A stretch of 64,000 nucleotides of DNA from Gluconobacter roseus NBRC 3990 (GTDB taxonomy: Bacteria; Pseudomonadota; Alphaproteobacteria; Acetobacterales; Acetobacteraceae), in the NCBI RefSeq assembly GCF_006538885.1, contig NZ_BJLY01000001.1, positions 248,001 to 312,000 on the forward strand, in the 5' to 3' direction. A model generated the notes under the pieces. The model did no database searches. It was not told the DNA's origin and saw only the letters and a program-made list of their open reading frames with translations. Below, one piece after another: positions 1-8,084 of the stretch; the stretch's first letter is position 1, and every line of letters starts with the position of its first letter. Made by a program: the position numbers and the translations under genes.

Positions 1-1069
1 TGTTTACTATTTTGCCCAAAGTGGAGCGGACGTAAATCCGACGGAGTTTTATGTCGAAAGTCTGCAAAGTGGCGGATATTTCAAGGACAAGAACTATGCT
101 GCCTATGCGCAGGAAACCTATAATATCACCAAAAAACTGACATTTACGGCAGGTGTGCGTTACACGGAAGACAACAAAACTTTTACTCCTGATCAGTATA
201 TTACCAAAGTTATTGGTGCCCCCATCGTTTCCACGCCTGTTGGAACCCGCATTGTTCCGTATCAGTCCTATCACAACAACAATGCGCGCTGGACGCCAAT
301 GGTCAATCTTTCCTATCAGTTTACGCCGGAACTGATGGGATACACAACGTTCTCACAAGGGTTCAAGGGTGGCGGATTTACGCAGCGCCTGACGAATATT
401 ACCAATGCTCCTCCTTCATTTCGTCCGGAAAGCGTCAATACTTTCGAGGGTGGGCTGAAGTTTTACGGACTCAACCATCGTCTGCGTATCAGTGCCGCTG
501 GCTTTTTCACTTTTTATGATGACGTGCAGCTTCTGGTGTCTGATGCCACGCATATCGGACCATACTATACCAATGCAGGCAAAGCCCATATCTCGGGTTT
601 TGAACTTGAAGGTCAGTATGCGCTCGGAGACGGTTGGACGGTAAGTGGTTCCGTTGGGGAAACGGATGCGCATTACACGAGCCTAACCGCAAGTGTGCAG
701 GGACTTGGATTGAACTCCATGTTTGTCCTTGTGTCGAAATGGACGGCCAATGCTGGCGTTTCGAAGAGGATCGACCTGGGTCAGTATGGTAGCCTTACCC
801 CTCGGGTAGATGCCACCTATCGGTCCCGCTACAATGCCAATCTGAATGCCATCATGTACAACGCGCTGATACAGCCCAAGTATATAACGGTGAACATGAG
901 CGCGCGCTGGGTTAGTGCAAACCAGAAATATAACGCCATGGTTGGCTTGGATAACGCTTCGAACGAGAAATTCATGGCCTGGGGCAGCTATTCCGGAAGC
1001 TTTGGAAACTACCAGAAATCCTTCGACCGCGGTCGTCAGTGGTACATTCAGGGCGGGGTCGCATTCTGA
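1..1069 (+). CDS. TonB-dependent receptor, C-terminal part
   Basis: The reading frame is open from base 2, so the gene starts outside the window and only the last 355 residues are seen. They form alternating aromatic and polar beta strands of an outer-membrane barrel, with repeated motifs such as AGVRYTEDNK, GYTTFSQGFKGGGF and a terminal strand ending in Phe (WYIQGGVAF), the usual C-terminal signature for outer-membrane barrel insertion. The FSQGFKGGGF stretch is typical of receptors of the FecA/FyuA-like family in alphaproteobacteria. The plug domain and TonB box are not visible. A strong terminator follows the stop codon, so it is transcribed separately from the downstream catabolic operon, although it may import that pathway's substrate or iron for the Rieske enzyme. 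Family assignment is sure; substrate unknown. Confidence 0.9.
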   Translation, partial: VYYFAQSGADVNPTEFYVESLQSGGYFKDKNYAAYAQETYNITKKLTFTAGVRYTEDNKTFTPDQYITKVIGAPIVSTPVGTRIVPYQSYHNNNARWTPMVNLSYQFTPELMGYTTFSQGFKGGGFTQRLTNITNAPPSFRPESVNTFEGGLKFYGLNHRLRISAAGFFTFYDDVQLLVSDATHIGPYYTNAGKAHISGFELEGQYALGDGWTVSGSVGETDAHYTSLTASVQGLGLNSMFVLVSKWTANAGVSKRIDLGQYGSLTPRVDATYRSRYNANLNAIMYNALIQPKYITVNMSARWVSANQKYNAMVGLDNASNEKFMAWGSYSGSFGNYQKSFDRGRQWYIQGGVAF

Positions 1070-1073
1070 CACT

Positions 1074-1112
1074 TTTCCGCTGGGCTGCTTCCAGACACCA
1101 GCGGAAATTTTT
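1074..1112 (+). terminator. Rho-independent terminator of the TonB receptor gene
   Basis: A perfect 10-base inverted repeat, TTTCCGCTGG at 1074-1083 and CCAGCGGAAA at 1098-1107, is followed by a run of T (to about 1112). It begins five bases after the receptor stop codon. Confidence 0.85.
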
Positions 1113-1121
1113 GTGAAAAAG

Positions 1122-1139
1122 TAGTGGAATAATCCACTA
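1122..1139. promoter_or_regulatory. Palindrome, candidate operator of the catabolic operon
   Basis: TAGTGGA-ATAA-TCCACTA is a perfect 7-base inverted repeat with a 4-base spacer. It lies 68 bases before the first gene of the catabolic operon and after the receptor terminator, so it is in the right place for a regulator-binding site such as a MarR-type operator (iac operons of pseudomonads are controlled by the MarR-family IacR). There is no T-run. No MarR gene is seen in the window. Function is inferred from position and symmetry only. Confidence 0.4.
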
Positions 1140-1206
1140 AATGCCGATAGCGTAACAATCATGGATCGCCGCTGGAGCTAAAGCTGCTCCTGAACAAGGA
1201 CATCTG

Positions 1207-2364
1207 ATGTTGAAGCATGTTTCCGATGGGCAGTCAGGTGAACTCCTGAAAGATCCCGCACTCGCGCCACTGCTGGAAACGATCCGGGAGCGTGCGCTGG
1301 AATTCCGCAAAGCCCGCCGTATTCCGCAGGATATCGTTGAAGGGTTTCGCAAGGCGGGTGTTTATCGTGCACTTGTGGCACACTGCTTCGGAGGGCTTGA
1401 GGCTTCTCCGATGGCATTTCTCAGCCTGATCGAAACGATTGCCCACGCCGATGCCTCTGCAGGCTGGGTCGCAAGTTTTGGAGTTTCAGCAACCTATCTG
1501 GCTGCATTGCCCATATCGACGCTGGAAAAGATCTACGCGGATGGCCCCGATGTTGTTTTTGCCGGTGCCATTTTCCCTCCCCAGGCTGCGGAGCGCGTCG
1601 GCAATGATTTCATCGTCAACGGTCGTTGGCCTTATGCCAGCGGCAGCCCCGGAGCGTCACTGATCGGGGTTGGTATTGCCGTAGCTGGCGAGAGTGGCGG
1701 GTTGCCGCGTACCGCTGTCATGCCTGCCTCTTCCGTCCGGATCGAGGAAACCTGGGACACAATTGGCCTTGCCGGTACGGGTAGTCATGATGTCGTCGTT
1801 GAAAATGTCCCGGTAGCCGAGGAATGGACGTTCATTCGTGGCGGCAAGCCGATGCTGGACAAACCGATCTATCAGTATCCGTCTCTGGGACTGGCGGCAC
1901 AGGTGCTAACGGTCGTGGGGCTGGGCTGTGCACGTCGGGCGCTGGATGAAGTAACGGCGCTGGCAGCGGGACGCCGTTCCATTACTGGTGCGCCTACCAT
2001 GGCGGATCGTCCTCATGTCCAGGCTGTTGTTGGCGAAGCTGAAGCGCTGCTCTCGGCGGCGCGGGCTTTTTTCTACGGTGTAACAGAAGAAGCCTGGGGC
2101 CTGCTTCTGGATGGACAGACCGTACCCGAAACGCTTGCCAACCGTATTCGTCTGGCGGCCACGCATGCTGCCCAGGTGGCCGCGCAGGTCGCACGCATGT
2201 GCTTCGAGCTTGGTGGCATCGCTGCTGTGCAGAGTGAGCATATTCTGGGACGTTGCATGCAGGACTGCAGTGTCGTTGCACAGCATGCGTTCATGGCGAA
2301 AGGCAATTACGAAGCCGCGGGACGTGTCATTCTGGGGCGGGGAAACCGACCTGGTTATCCATGA
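1207..2364 (+). CDS. iacA: IacA-like flavin-dependent monooxygenase (acyl-CoA dehydrogenase fold)
   Basis: 385 residues with the three-part acyl-CoA dehydrogenase fold: a helical N-terminal domain to about residue 110 (SLIETIAHADASAGWV), a middle beta domain (VNGRWPYASGSPGA), and a C-terminal Acyl-CoA_dh_2-type helical domain. This is the HsaA/HpaB/IacA branch of FADH2- or FMNH2-dependent hydroxylases rather than a true acyl-CoA dehydrogenase. Start ATG 1207 is preceded by AAGGA at good spacing. It is the first gene of the operon, and a flavin reductase that could supply reduced flavin is encoded at 7572. In Pseudomonas putida, IacA is the enzyme that begins indole-3-acetate oxidation on the indole ring. 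The iacA name is inferred from the whole gene set as much as from the protein; another aromatic substrate is possible. Confidence 0.7.
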   Translation: MLKHVSDGQSGELLKDPALAPLLETIRERALEFRKARRIPQDIVEGFRKAGVYRALVAHCFGGLEASPMAFLSLIETIAHADASAGWVASFGVSATYLAALPISTLEKIYADGPDVVFAGAIFPPQAAERVGNDFIVNGRWPYASGSPGASLIGVGIAVAGESGGLPRTAVMPASSVRIEETWDTIGLAGTGSHDVVVENVPVAEEWTFIRGGKPMLDKPIYQYPSLGLAAQVLTVVGLGCARRALDEVTALAAGRRSITGAPTMADRPHVQAVVGEAEALLSAARAFFYGVTEEAWGLLLDGQTVPETLANRIRLAATHAAQVAAQVARMCFELGGIAAVQSEHILGRCMQDCSVVAQHAFMAKGNYEAAGRVILGRGNRPGYP

Positions 2365-2428
2365 ATTCCGCTTGTTCCTGAATTTCCGCGAAACATCATT
2401 GCAGACTATAACAAGGGAAATATTGCAC

Positions 2429-3695
2429 ATGCAGGGCCTGCCCGATCCCAAGAGCCTTCTGGACGACGACCGTGCCGATGGCTCGATCTACAGCAATCCG
2501 GATCTGTATGACATGGAGATGGATCGCATCTTCATGCACAACTGGATCTGGGTTGCGCATCGCAGTGATCTGCCGGCACCCGGTGACTTCATCACGACAT
2601 TCGTCGGGTCTCACCCGGTCATAGTGTCGCGTGATCGCAAGGGTGTGGTGCATGTCATGCTCAACCGCTGCCGGCATCGTGCCGCGACGGTATGTGAGCT
2701 CAAGCATGGCAAGACGGCCAGTTTCGTCTGCCCCTATCATGGCTGGGCATATGGTCTGGATGGTGCTCTTCGGGGGGGTTCCTCATCAGGAGGGCTATAC
2801 GGGGCAGCTGGACAAGTCCAAACTGCCGCTCATCTCCCTGAAGGTCGAGGAGTATAACGGGCTGATCTTTGCCAGTTTCGACAAGGATATCATGTCCCTC
2901 GATGAGTGGCTGGGCCGTGCGAAGCCCTGGATTGATCTCTTCATGAAGCAGGGGGCCGGCTGGCCGGTCAAGACGATGGGTGAACACAAGTTCACCTTCC
3001 CGGGCAACTGGAAGATCCAGCTCGAAAACACAACGGACGCCTATCACTTCCCGATCGTCCACAAGTCCTTTCTGGATTCCGTCGATGCGGAAACACAGAA
3101 TACGTTCGATTTCGTTGAAGGTGCAGGTTTTGTTGAAGACCTGGGGCATGGGCACTCGGTCATGGTCATGATTCCGGAGCTGGTTGATCTGGATGAAGGG
3201 CTTGATGCCCCTATTCCGGAGCGCTTTGCTGAATTGGCCGCGGAACTGGCCAAGGACTATCCTGACGAGCAGGTCCGCAAGATCGTACGTGCCGTAGGTG
3301 GATCGGGTTTCAATCTCAATCTTTTCCCGAACCTTGCCTGTTCCATGGCCTTTTTCCGGGTCCTGCGGCCTTTGAGTGTAACCGAGACCGAAATCCGCCA
3401 TATCGCCATTGGTATGGATGGCGGTCCTGATATTGCCAATGAAGTGCGTCTGCGGCTTCACGAACATTTTCAGGGTCCGATGGGCTTCGGAACTCCCGAT
3501 GATGCAGAAGCGTGGGACCGGGTGCAGCGCGGATCACTGGCGGGCAAGGATATTTCCATCCTGCTGAATCGTGGTCTTGGCCATGAAGCACGGCGTGAGG
3601 ATGGAAATCTGTTCAGCGACGTCAGTGCCGAAACAGGGATGCGGGCAGCCTACAGACAATGGCTGATTGCGATGTCGGAGGAGGCAGGGGCATGA
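2429..3695 (+). pseudogene. iacC: IacC-like Rieske dioxygenase alpha subunit, frameshifted
   Basis: Two overlapping frames together encode an aromatic-ring-hydroxylating dioxygenase large subunit of about 421 residues. The first frame (from ATG 2429) has the Rieske 2Fe-2S motif: C81-x-H83 and C101-x2-H104 (CRHR...CPYHGW). The second frame holds the mononuclear-iron site ENTTDAYHFPIVHKSF and ends at the TGA at 3693-3695. The break is in a run of seven G at 2772-2778; with six G the protein reads straight through as ALRG-VPHQEGY. All expected residues are intact apart from this one base. In iac pathways IacC/IacD with the reductase IacF oxidise the dioxindole-acetate intermediate towards catechol. 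Either a sequencing/assembly error, a slippery phase-variable tract, or a recent pseudogene. Confidence 0.8.
2772..2778 (+). other. G7 tract causing +1 frameshift in Rieske alpha gene
   Basis: Seven consecutive G between CTTC and TTCC. Deleting one G restores a full-length dioxygenase alpha subunit, with the total length then divisible by three (1266 bases). Confidence 0.85.
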
Positions 3696-4165
3696 GCATT
3701 ACGCTACAGGATGCCATTTCACTTATCACGCTCGAAGCTGACATGCTCGACCATGGCGATTTTCACGACTGGCTGAAACTCTATACGCCAGAAGGGCGCT
3801 ATGTCGTTCCGATTGACCCCGATGTGGAAGATTTCGAGAAGGTTCTGAATTACGCTTATGACGATGCCGAGATGCGTGAAAAGCGCGTCGTACGGCTGTT
3901 GAGCGGTCGTTCTATTTCTGCAGCGCCCCCGGCACGGACAGTCCGGCTTCTGTCGCGTTACCGGATGCTGGAGAGCAGTGACACGCATTGCACCCTGCGC
4001 TGCGCCCAGATGCTTCAGGAACTGCGGCAGGGCCGCGTTCATGACTATGCCGCCAACCTGAACTATCGTCTGGAAATGACTGAGGACGGGCTGAAAATCG
4101 CGCTCAAGGTCGTGCGTCTGCTGATCTCAACCGAGGCGCTGACCGCTGTGAGTTATATCCTTTGA
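3692..4165 (+). CDS. iacD: IacD-like ring-hydroxylating dioxygenase beta subunit
   Basis: 157 residues of the small NTF2-like subunit of ring-hydroxylating dioxygenases: LITLEADMLDHGDFHDWLKLYTPEGRYVVPID at the front, the RVVRLLSGRS and RTVRLLSRYRML strands in the middle, and YRLEMTEDGLKIALKVVRLL near the end. It forms the alpha3beta3 scaffold and has no catalytic residues of its own. Start ATG 3692 overlaps the alpha subunit stop (ATGA), showing translational coupling; an upstream in-frame ATG at 3659 would lie well inside the alpha gene and is unlikely. Intact. Its preservation next to a frameshifted alpha gene argues that the alpha frameshift is recent or artefactual. Confidence 0.85.
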   Translation: MSITLQDAISLITLEADMLDHGDFHDWLKLYTPEGRYVVPIDPDVEDFEKVLNYAYDDAEMREKRVVRLLSGRSISAAPPARTVRLLSRYRMLESSDTHCTLRCAQMLQELRQGRVHDYAANLNYRLEMTEDGLKIALKVVRLLISTEALTAVSYIL

Positions 4166-4896
4166 GCCGGGTTGCACTGGTCACAGGGGCTGCGCGGGGT
4201 CTGGGAGCCTGTATCGCCGGGCATCTTCTGTCAGAGGGATACAGGGTTGTTGCGGCTGATCTGGATCTTGATGCCGCGAAGGCTTCTGTTGCGGACTGGG
4301 GCGATCAGGCGTTTGCCCTGAAAATGGATGTTGCGTCCGAAGCTTCGGTTGAGGCCGGTCTGGATGCGGTGGAACGGCATTTCGGCCTGCCCTGGCTCGT
4401 GGTGAACAATGCCGCAGTCATGAAGGCGCAGAAGGTTCTCGAGATCGATATCAATACGTTCGATGCGGTCATGGCGGTCAATGTGCGCGGCACGTTTCTG
4501 GGATGTCAGCGGTTTGCGCGCAGGTTGCGAGCTCAGAATGCTCCGGGGCGGATCGTCAATATCGGGTCACTGGCCGGTGAAAACGGCGGCACAGCAACGG
4601 GTGCGCATTATGCAGCCTCGAAAGGTGCGATCCATACACTGACGAAAGTTTTCGCACGCGACCTCGCCCCCTTTGGCATCACGGTGAATGCGATTGCTCC
4701 GGGGCCGCTGGATCTTCCATCCGTGGCGGAGACAATCGGTGCCGAGAAAATGCCGGGGCTGATAGCCGGATTACCTACAGGGCAGCTCGGCAACCCGCTT
4801 TCCGTGGCGCGCATGGTCGCGGAACTGGCGCATCCCCTGTCAGGGGCTATCACGGGCTCCACAATCGACATCAACAGCGGATTGTACATGCGATGA
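4162..4896 (+). CDS. iacE: Short-chain dehydrogenase (IacE-like)
   Basis: 244 residues, classical SDR: NAD(P)-binding TGAARGLG (8-15), NNAA at 82-85, catalytic S136, Y150 and K154 (HYAASKGAI), and the IAPGPLDLPS segment after strand 6. The start is a TTG at 4162 overlapping the preceding stop codon (TTGA); no better start is available, and coupling explains the weak codon. In iac clusters the SDR IacE oxidises the hydroxylated indole-acetate intermediate; a cis-dihydrodiol dehydrogenase role is the alternative for an SDR beside a Rieske oxygenase. SDR family certain, iacE role inferred from context. Confidence 0.7.
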   Translation: MSRVALVTGAARGLGACIAGHLLSEGYRVVAADLDLDAAKASVADWGDQAFALKMDVASEASVEAGLDAVERHFGLPWLVVNNAAVMKAQKVLEIDINTFDAVMAVNVRGTFLGCQRFARRLRAQNAPGRIVNIGSLAGENGGTATGAHYAASKGAIHTLTKVFARDLAPFGITVNAIAPGPLDLPSVAETIGAEKMPGLIAGLPTGQLGNPLSVARMVAELAHPLSGAITGSTIDINSGLYMR

Positions 4897-5828
4897 GCAC
4901 ACAGACGATCGAAGTCCGTGTCGGATCATGTGAACTGATCGGGAAAGTCCTGTCTTTCGATCTGCTTCCCGTAACGGACGAACTGCCGCCCTGGGAGGCA
5001 GGTGCGCATATTGACCTGATTTTGGGAGATGACCTTGTTCGCCAGTACTCCCTGTGCGGCGATCCGGCGGATAAGACACGGTACTGTCTGGCCGTGCTCC
5101 TGGAAGAAAATTCCCGGGGCGGTTCACGCACCGTGCACGAAACAGTCAGGCCGGGTGCAGTGCTCAAAATCGGTGCACCCCGTAATCTGTTTCCACTGGT
5201 GCCGTCCGAAGGGCCTGATGTCCTGATTGGCGGCGGGATTGGAGTAACGCCTCTGATCGCCATGGCGCATGAGCTTGGCGACCGCAATGTGCCGTTCACC
5301 CTGCACTATGTCGCGCGCGATCCTGCTTTTGCAGCTTTCCTGCAGGCTTCGTCTTTTGCTGACCGTGTGCAGATACATGACCGGAGTAATCCGTCCACGT
5401 CCCGGCCTGATCTGTCTTCTGTGCTGCAGGGCATTGGACGTGGACATGTCTATACCTGTGGTCCGGTTGCATTGATGGATGGGGTGCAGGAGGCAGCCCT
5501 TGCTCTTGGCCTGACGGAAGCGCAGATCCACCGGGAAGCTTTTTCCGCACTTCCGATTAGTGGGGGAGAAACATTCGAGGTTCTGGCTGCAAAATCCGGC
5601 GTCCGGGTGCAGGTTGGTGCAGACGAACCCATTACTGCCGCTTTGGCACGGGCAGGCGTAAAGGTCACGGTCAGCTGCGAGCAGGGGATCTGCGGAACCT
5701 GTGTCGTTGACCTTCTTGAAGGGGACCCCGACCATCGGGACGAATATCTGACCGAAGATGAACGGACTGACCAGATCGCACTGTGCTGTTCGCGCGCAAA
5801 GTCGCCGTTGCTGGTTGTGGATCTGTAA
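4893..5828 (+). CDS. iacF: Phthalate-dioxygenase-type reductase (IacF-like), flavin and 2Fe-2S
   Basis: 311 residues. FNR-like flavin-binding domain with RQYSLCGDP (50-58), NAD-binding domain with GGGIGVTP (113-120) and YTCGP (187-191), then a C-terminal plant-type ferredoxin domain with cysteines C262, C267, C270 and C298/C299 (SCEQGICGTC ... ALCCS). This is the class IA layout of phthalate and vanillate oxygenase reductases, which pass electrons from NAD(P)H directly to the Rieske centre of the partner oxygenase (2429-3695). No separate ferredoxin is needed and none is seen. ATG 4893 overlaps the SDR stop (ATGA). Family assignment is strong. Confidence 0.85.
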   Translation: MSTQTIEVRVGSCELIGKVLSFDLLPVTDELPPWEAGAHIDLILGDDLVRQYSLCGDPADKTRYCLAVLLEENSRGGSRTVHETVRPGAVLKIGAPRNLFPLVPSEGPDVLIGGGIGVTPLIAMAHELGDRNVPFTLHYVARDPAFAAFLQASSFADRVQIHDRSNPSTSRPDLSSVLQGIGRGHVYTCGPVALMDGVQEAALALGLTEAQIHREAFSALPISGGETFEVLAAKSGVRVQVGADEPITAALARAGVKVTVSCEQGICGTCVVDLLEGDPDHRDEYLTEDERTDQIALCCSRAKSPLLVVDL

Positions 5829-6820
5829 TGGCAGGGCTGAAAATCTGCGTCGCAGGTGTTGGAGCGCTGGGGGGAACCCTGGCCGCGATGCTGGCGCGGA
5901 CAGAGGCCTCCCTTTCGGTCGTGGCGCGGGGTGCAACGCTTCAGGCACTGCACGAAAACGGGCTGGTTCTGGATGATGGACAGGACCGCAGTATCTGCCA
6001 TCCCATAGCGGATACGCGAGCGCCGGACTGTCATCAGGATGTGATCCTGCTGGCTGGAAAGTCTCACCAGTTACCTCAACTGGCTGAAACCGTCAGGCAT
6101 GCTGTTGGCCGTCAGACGCTTGTCATTCCGGTCGTGAATGGTCTGCCGTGGTGGATGGCCACCGACCCAAACGGAGCGTTTGAGGCAGCGGCACCTGTGC
6201 TGGATCCAGATGGACGCCTGTCAGACCTGTTTTCTCGCTCCTGCCTCGTCGGCGCCGTGGCTTATGCCATGACAGAACAGACGGCACCGGGAGTGGTGTC
6301 TTCCGCCCGCGCTCCGATGCTGGTTCTGGGGATGGTGGACGGCATGCCTGATGACAGGTTGAGCCATGTCCTTCATGTCCTGCAGCAGGCGGGGATTACG
6401 GCACGGTCCAGTCCGCAGATCCGATGCGATATCTGGAACAAGATTGCTGCCAATCTGGCGACCAATCCGCTTTCGGTGGTCTGTGAAGCCAGCCTTTCCA
6501 CTCTGGCAGGCGCAGTATCAACAGAGGCTGTTATTGCTGACATCCTTAAAGAAACCCTCGCAGTCGGGACTGCCTGCGGTCTTTCCAACCTGCATGACGT
6601 GGATGAGATCCGGGACACCATTGCGAAGGCAGGTCCACACCGTACCTCGATGCTTCAGGATTACTGTGCGGGGCGCACACTGGAGCTGGACGCAATCGGC
6701 TGGACAATTGCGAAAATCGGGCAGGCGCATGATGTGCCGATGCCCGTTACGTCAACCGTTCTTGAACTGGCAACCTTCAAGGCCGCACAACGCGTGCAGG
6801 CACAGGGAATACGATCATGA
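5828..6820 (+). CDS. Ketopantoate-reductase-like (ApbA/PanE) oxidoreductase
   Basis: 330 residues with an N-terminal Rossmann domain (GVGALGG, G10-x-G12-x2-G15) and a C-terminal helical domain containing CDIWNKIAANLATNPLS, where the Lys and Asn match the conserved catalytic region of 2-dehydropantoate 2-reductases. Start ATG 5828 overlaps the previous stop (TAATG). Embedded in a catabolic operon, it more likely reduces or oxidises a 2-oxo or hydroxy-acid intermediate than makes pantoate. It has no counterpart in the iac operon of Pseudomonas as I know it. The fold is secure; substrate unknown. Confidence 0.75.
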   Translation: MAGLKICVAGVGALGGTLAAMLARTEASLSVVARGATLQALHENGLVLDDGQDRSICHPIADTRAPDCHQDVILLAGKSHQLPQLAETVRHAVGRQTLVIPVVNGLPWWMATDPNGAFEAAAPVLDPDGRLSDLFSRSCLVGAVAYAMTEQTAPGVVSSARAPMLVLGMVDGMPDDRLSHVLHVLQQAGITARSSPQIRCDIWNKIAANLATNPLSVVCEASLSTLAGAVSTEAVIADILKETLAVGTACGLSNLHDVDEIRDTIAKAGPHRTSMLQDYCAGRTLELDAIGWTIAKIGQAHDVPMPVTSTVLELATFKAAQRVQAQGIRS

Positions 6821-7575
6821 CGATGGACATGACGACTGAAGAAATGCAGCTGAGAGTCCGGCTGGCCGAGTGCTATCATCTGATCAATTATTACGGCTGG
6901 ACGGAGATGATTTTCAATCATATTTCCGTCCGCCTTCCGGGCACGCCAACACGTTATCTCGTCAACCCGTTTGGTCTTAATTACGACGAGGTGACGCCTG
7001 ACAACCTGCTGGTCGTTAATGCCGACGGACAGTTGATCACCGAGGCGGAACACAAACCCAATCCTGCCGGCTTTGCCCTTCATGGCGCCATTCATACTGC
7101 CCGTGATGATATTCACTGTGTCATCCATACCCATACGAACGCAGTCTGTGCCGTGGCAATGAAGCAGGCCGGGTTCAGCCATGATAATTTTTACGGCGCG
7201 CAGCTCTTTGAGCGGGTGGGTTATCATGCCTTTGAAGGCATCACCCTTTATGACGAAGAGCGCCCCCGGATGCTCGAAAGCCTGGGCGACAAGCATGTTC
7301 TCGTTCTGCGCAATCATGGGATTGCCGTAGGAGAAGCTGATGTGGCGCGCACGTTCTTCCTGTTGTGGATCGTGCAGCGTGCTGCGGAAATTCAGTGCCA
7401 TGCAGGGCAGATTCCTGGTCCGGATGTGCTGATTTCCGACGATATCAAACGGGGATGCGCGCGAGACGCCGCCACCTTGATTTCCGGATCATCGGCGGCA
7501 GACAGGATGTTTGATGCCGCTGTGCGCAAGATGCGCAAGGAACGTGGACCGCTCTGGACAGGAGACAAGGCATGA
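6817..7575 (+). CDS. Class II aldolase/adducin family protein
   Basis: 252 residues with the metal-binding histidines of class II aldolases, H104 and H106 (CVIHTHTNAV) and H167 (VLRNHGIAVG). The Ser-Ser-Glu motif that carries the catalytic Glu in fuculose-phosphate aldolase is replaced by NPAGFALHG, as in many non-sugar members of the family, so the acid/base differs. ATG 6817 overlaps the previous stop (ATGA), and its own stop overlaps the flavin reductase start. In this operon a retro-aldol or decarboxylase step on a tertiary beta-hydroxy acid, such as 3-hydroxy-2-oxindole-3-acetate, is chemically plausible but is only inference. Confidence 0.75.
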   Translation: MTMDMTTEEMQLRVRLAECYHLINYYGWTEMIFNHISVRLPGTPTRYLVNPFGLNYDEVTPDNLLVVNADGQLITEAEHKPNPAGFALHGAIHTARDDIHCVIHTHTNAVCAVAMKQAGFSHDNFYGAQLFERVGYHAFEGITLYDEERPRMLESLGDKHVLVLRNHGIAVGEADVARTFFLLWIVQRAAEIQCHAGQIPGPDVLISDDIKRGCARDAATLISGSSAADRMFDAAVRKMRKERGPLWTGDKA

Positions 7576-8054
7576 CGAGCGTAACTTCAGACGTTTTTCG
7601 TAAGGCGATGGCGCATTTTGCGACAGGTGTCGCTGTGGTGACGGCAACTTCGGATGAGGGAGAGCAGGGGGCAACAATCAGTGCCCTGAGTTCCGTTTCA
7701 CTTGATCCGCTGACGCTGCTGGTCTGCCTGAACCGCAAAAGCGCGACATGCCGGGCTATCGAGCAGAGCCAGCGCTTTGGCATCAGTATTCTCACGAATT
7801 CGCAGGAAGGCATTGCCCGGCATTTCGCCATGCCGTCCCATGCCAAATCCATGGACGAACACTGTATCCGCCACGATGATGGTACGTGTTTTGTTCGTGA
7901 TGCCCTGGTGCAGATCGGGGTGGAAGTCATTGAGACCCTGCGGGGTGGAACACATGAAATCTTCCTCGCCCGTCCCGTGCACATCACAATGAACGAGGAT
8001 GGCGAGATGCCTCCTCTGCTTTATTATCGAGGCACGTTCGACCTTCTCGCCTGA
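7572..8054 (+). CDS. iacG: NADH:flavin reductase (HpaC/IacG-like)
   Basis: 160 residues of the flavin reductase (FMN-binding split barrel) domain: FRKAMAHFATGVAVVTA at the start, GATISALSSVSLDPLTLLVCLN, and FGISILTNSQEGIARHFA. Such enzymes release reduced flavin to a partner monooxygenase; the HpaB/IacA-like protein at 1207 is the obvious partner. ATG 7572 overlaps the aldolase stop (ATGA). Length is typical for the short HpaC-type reductases. Family certain; pairing inferred from operon membership. Confidence 0.8.
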   Translation: MTSVTSDVFRKAMAHFATGVAVVTATSDEGEQGATISALSSVSLDPLTLLVCLNRKSATCRAIEQSQRFGISILTNSQEGIARHFAMPSHAKSMDEHCIRHDDGTCFVRDALVQIGVEVIETLRGGTHEIFLARPVHITMNEDGEMPPLLYYRGTFDLLA

Positions 8055-8084
8055 ATTCTTCCCTATCCGGAAAAGAGGCTCCCG

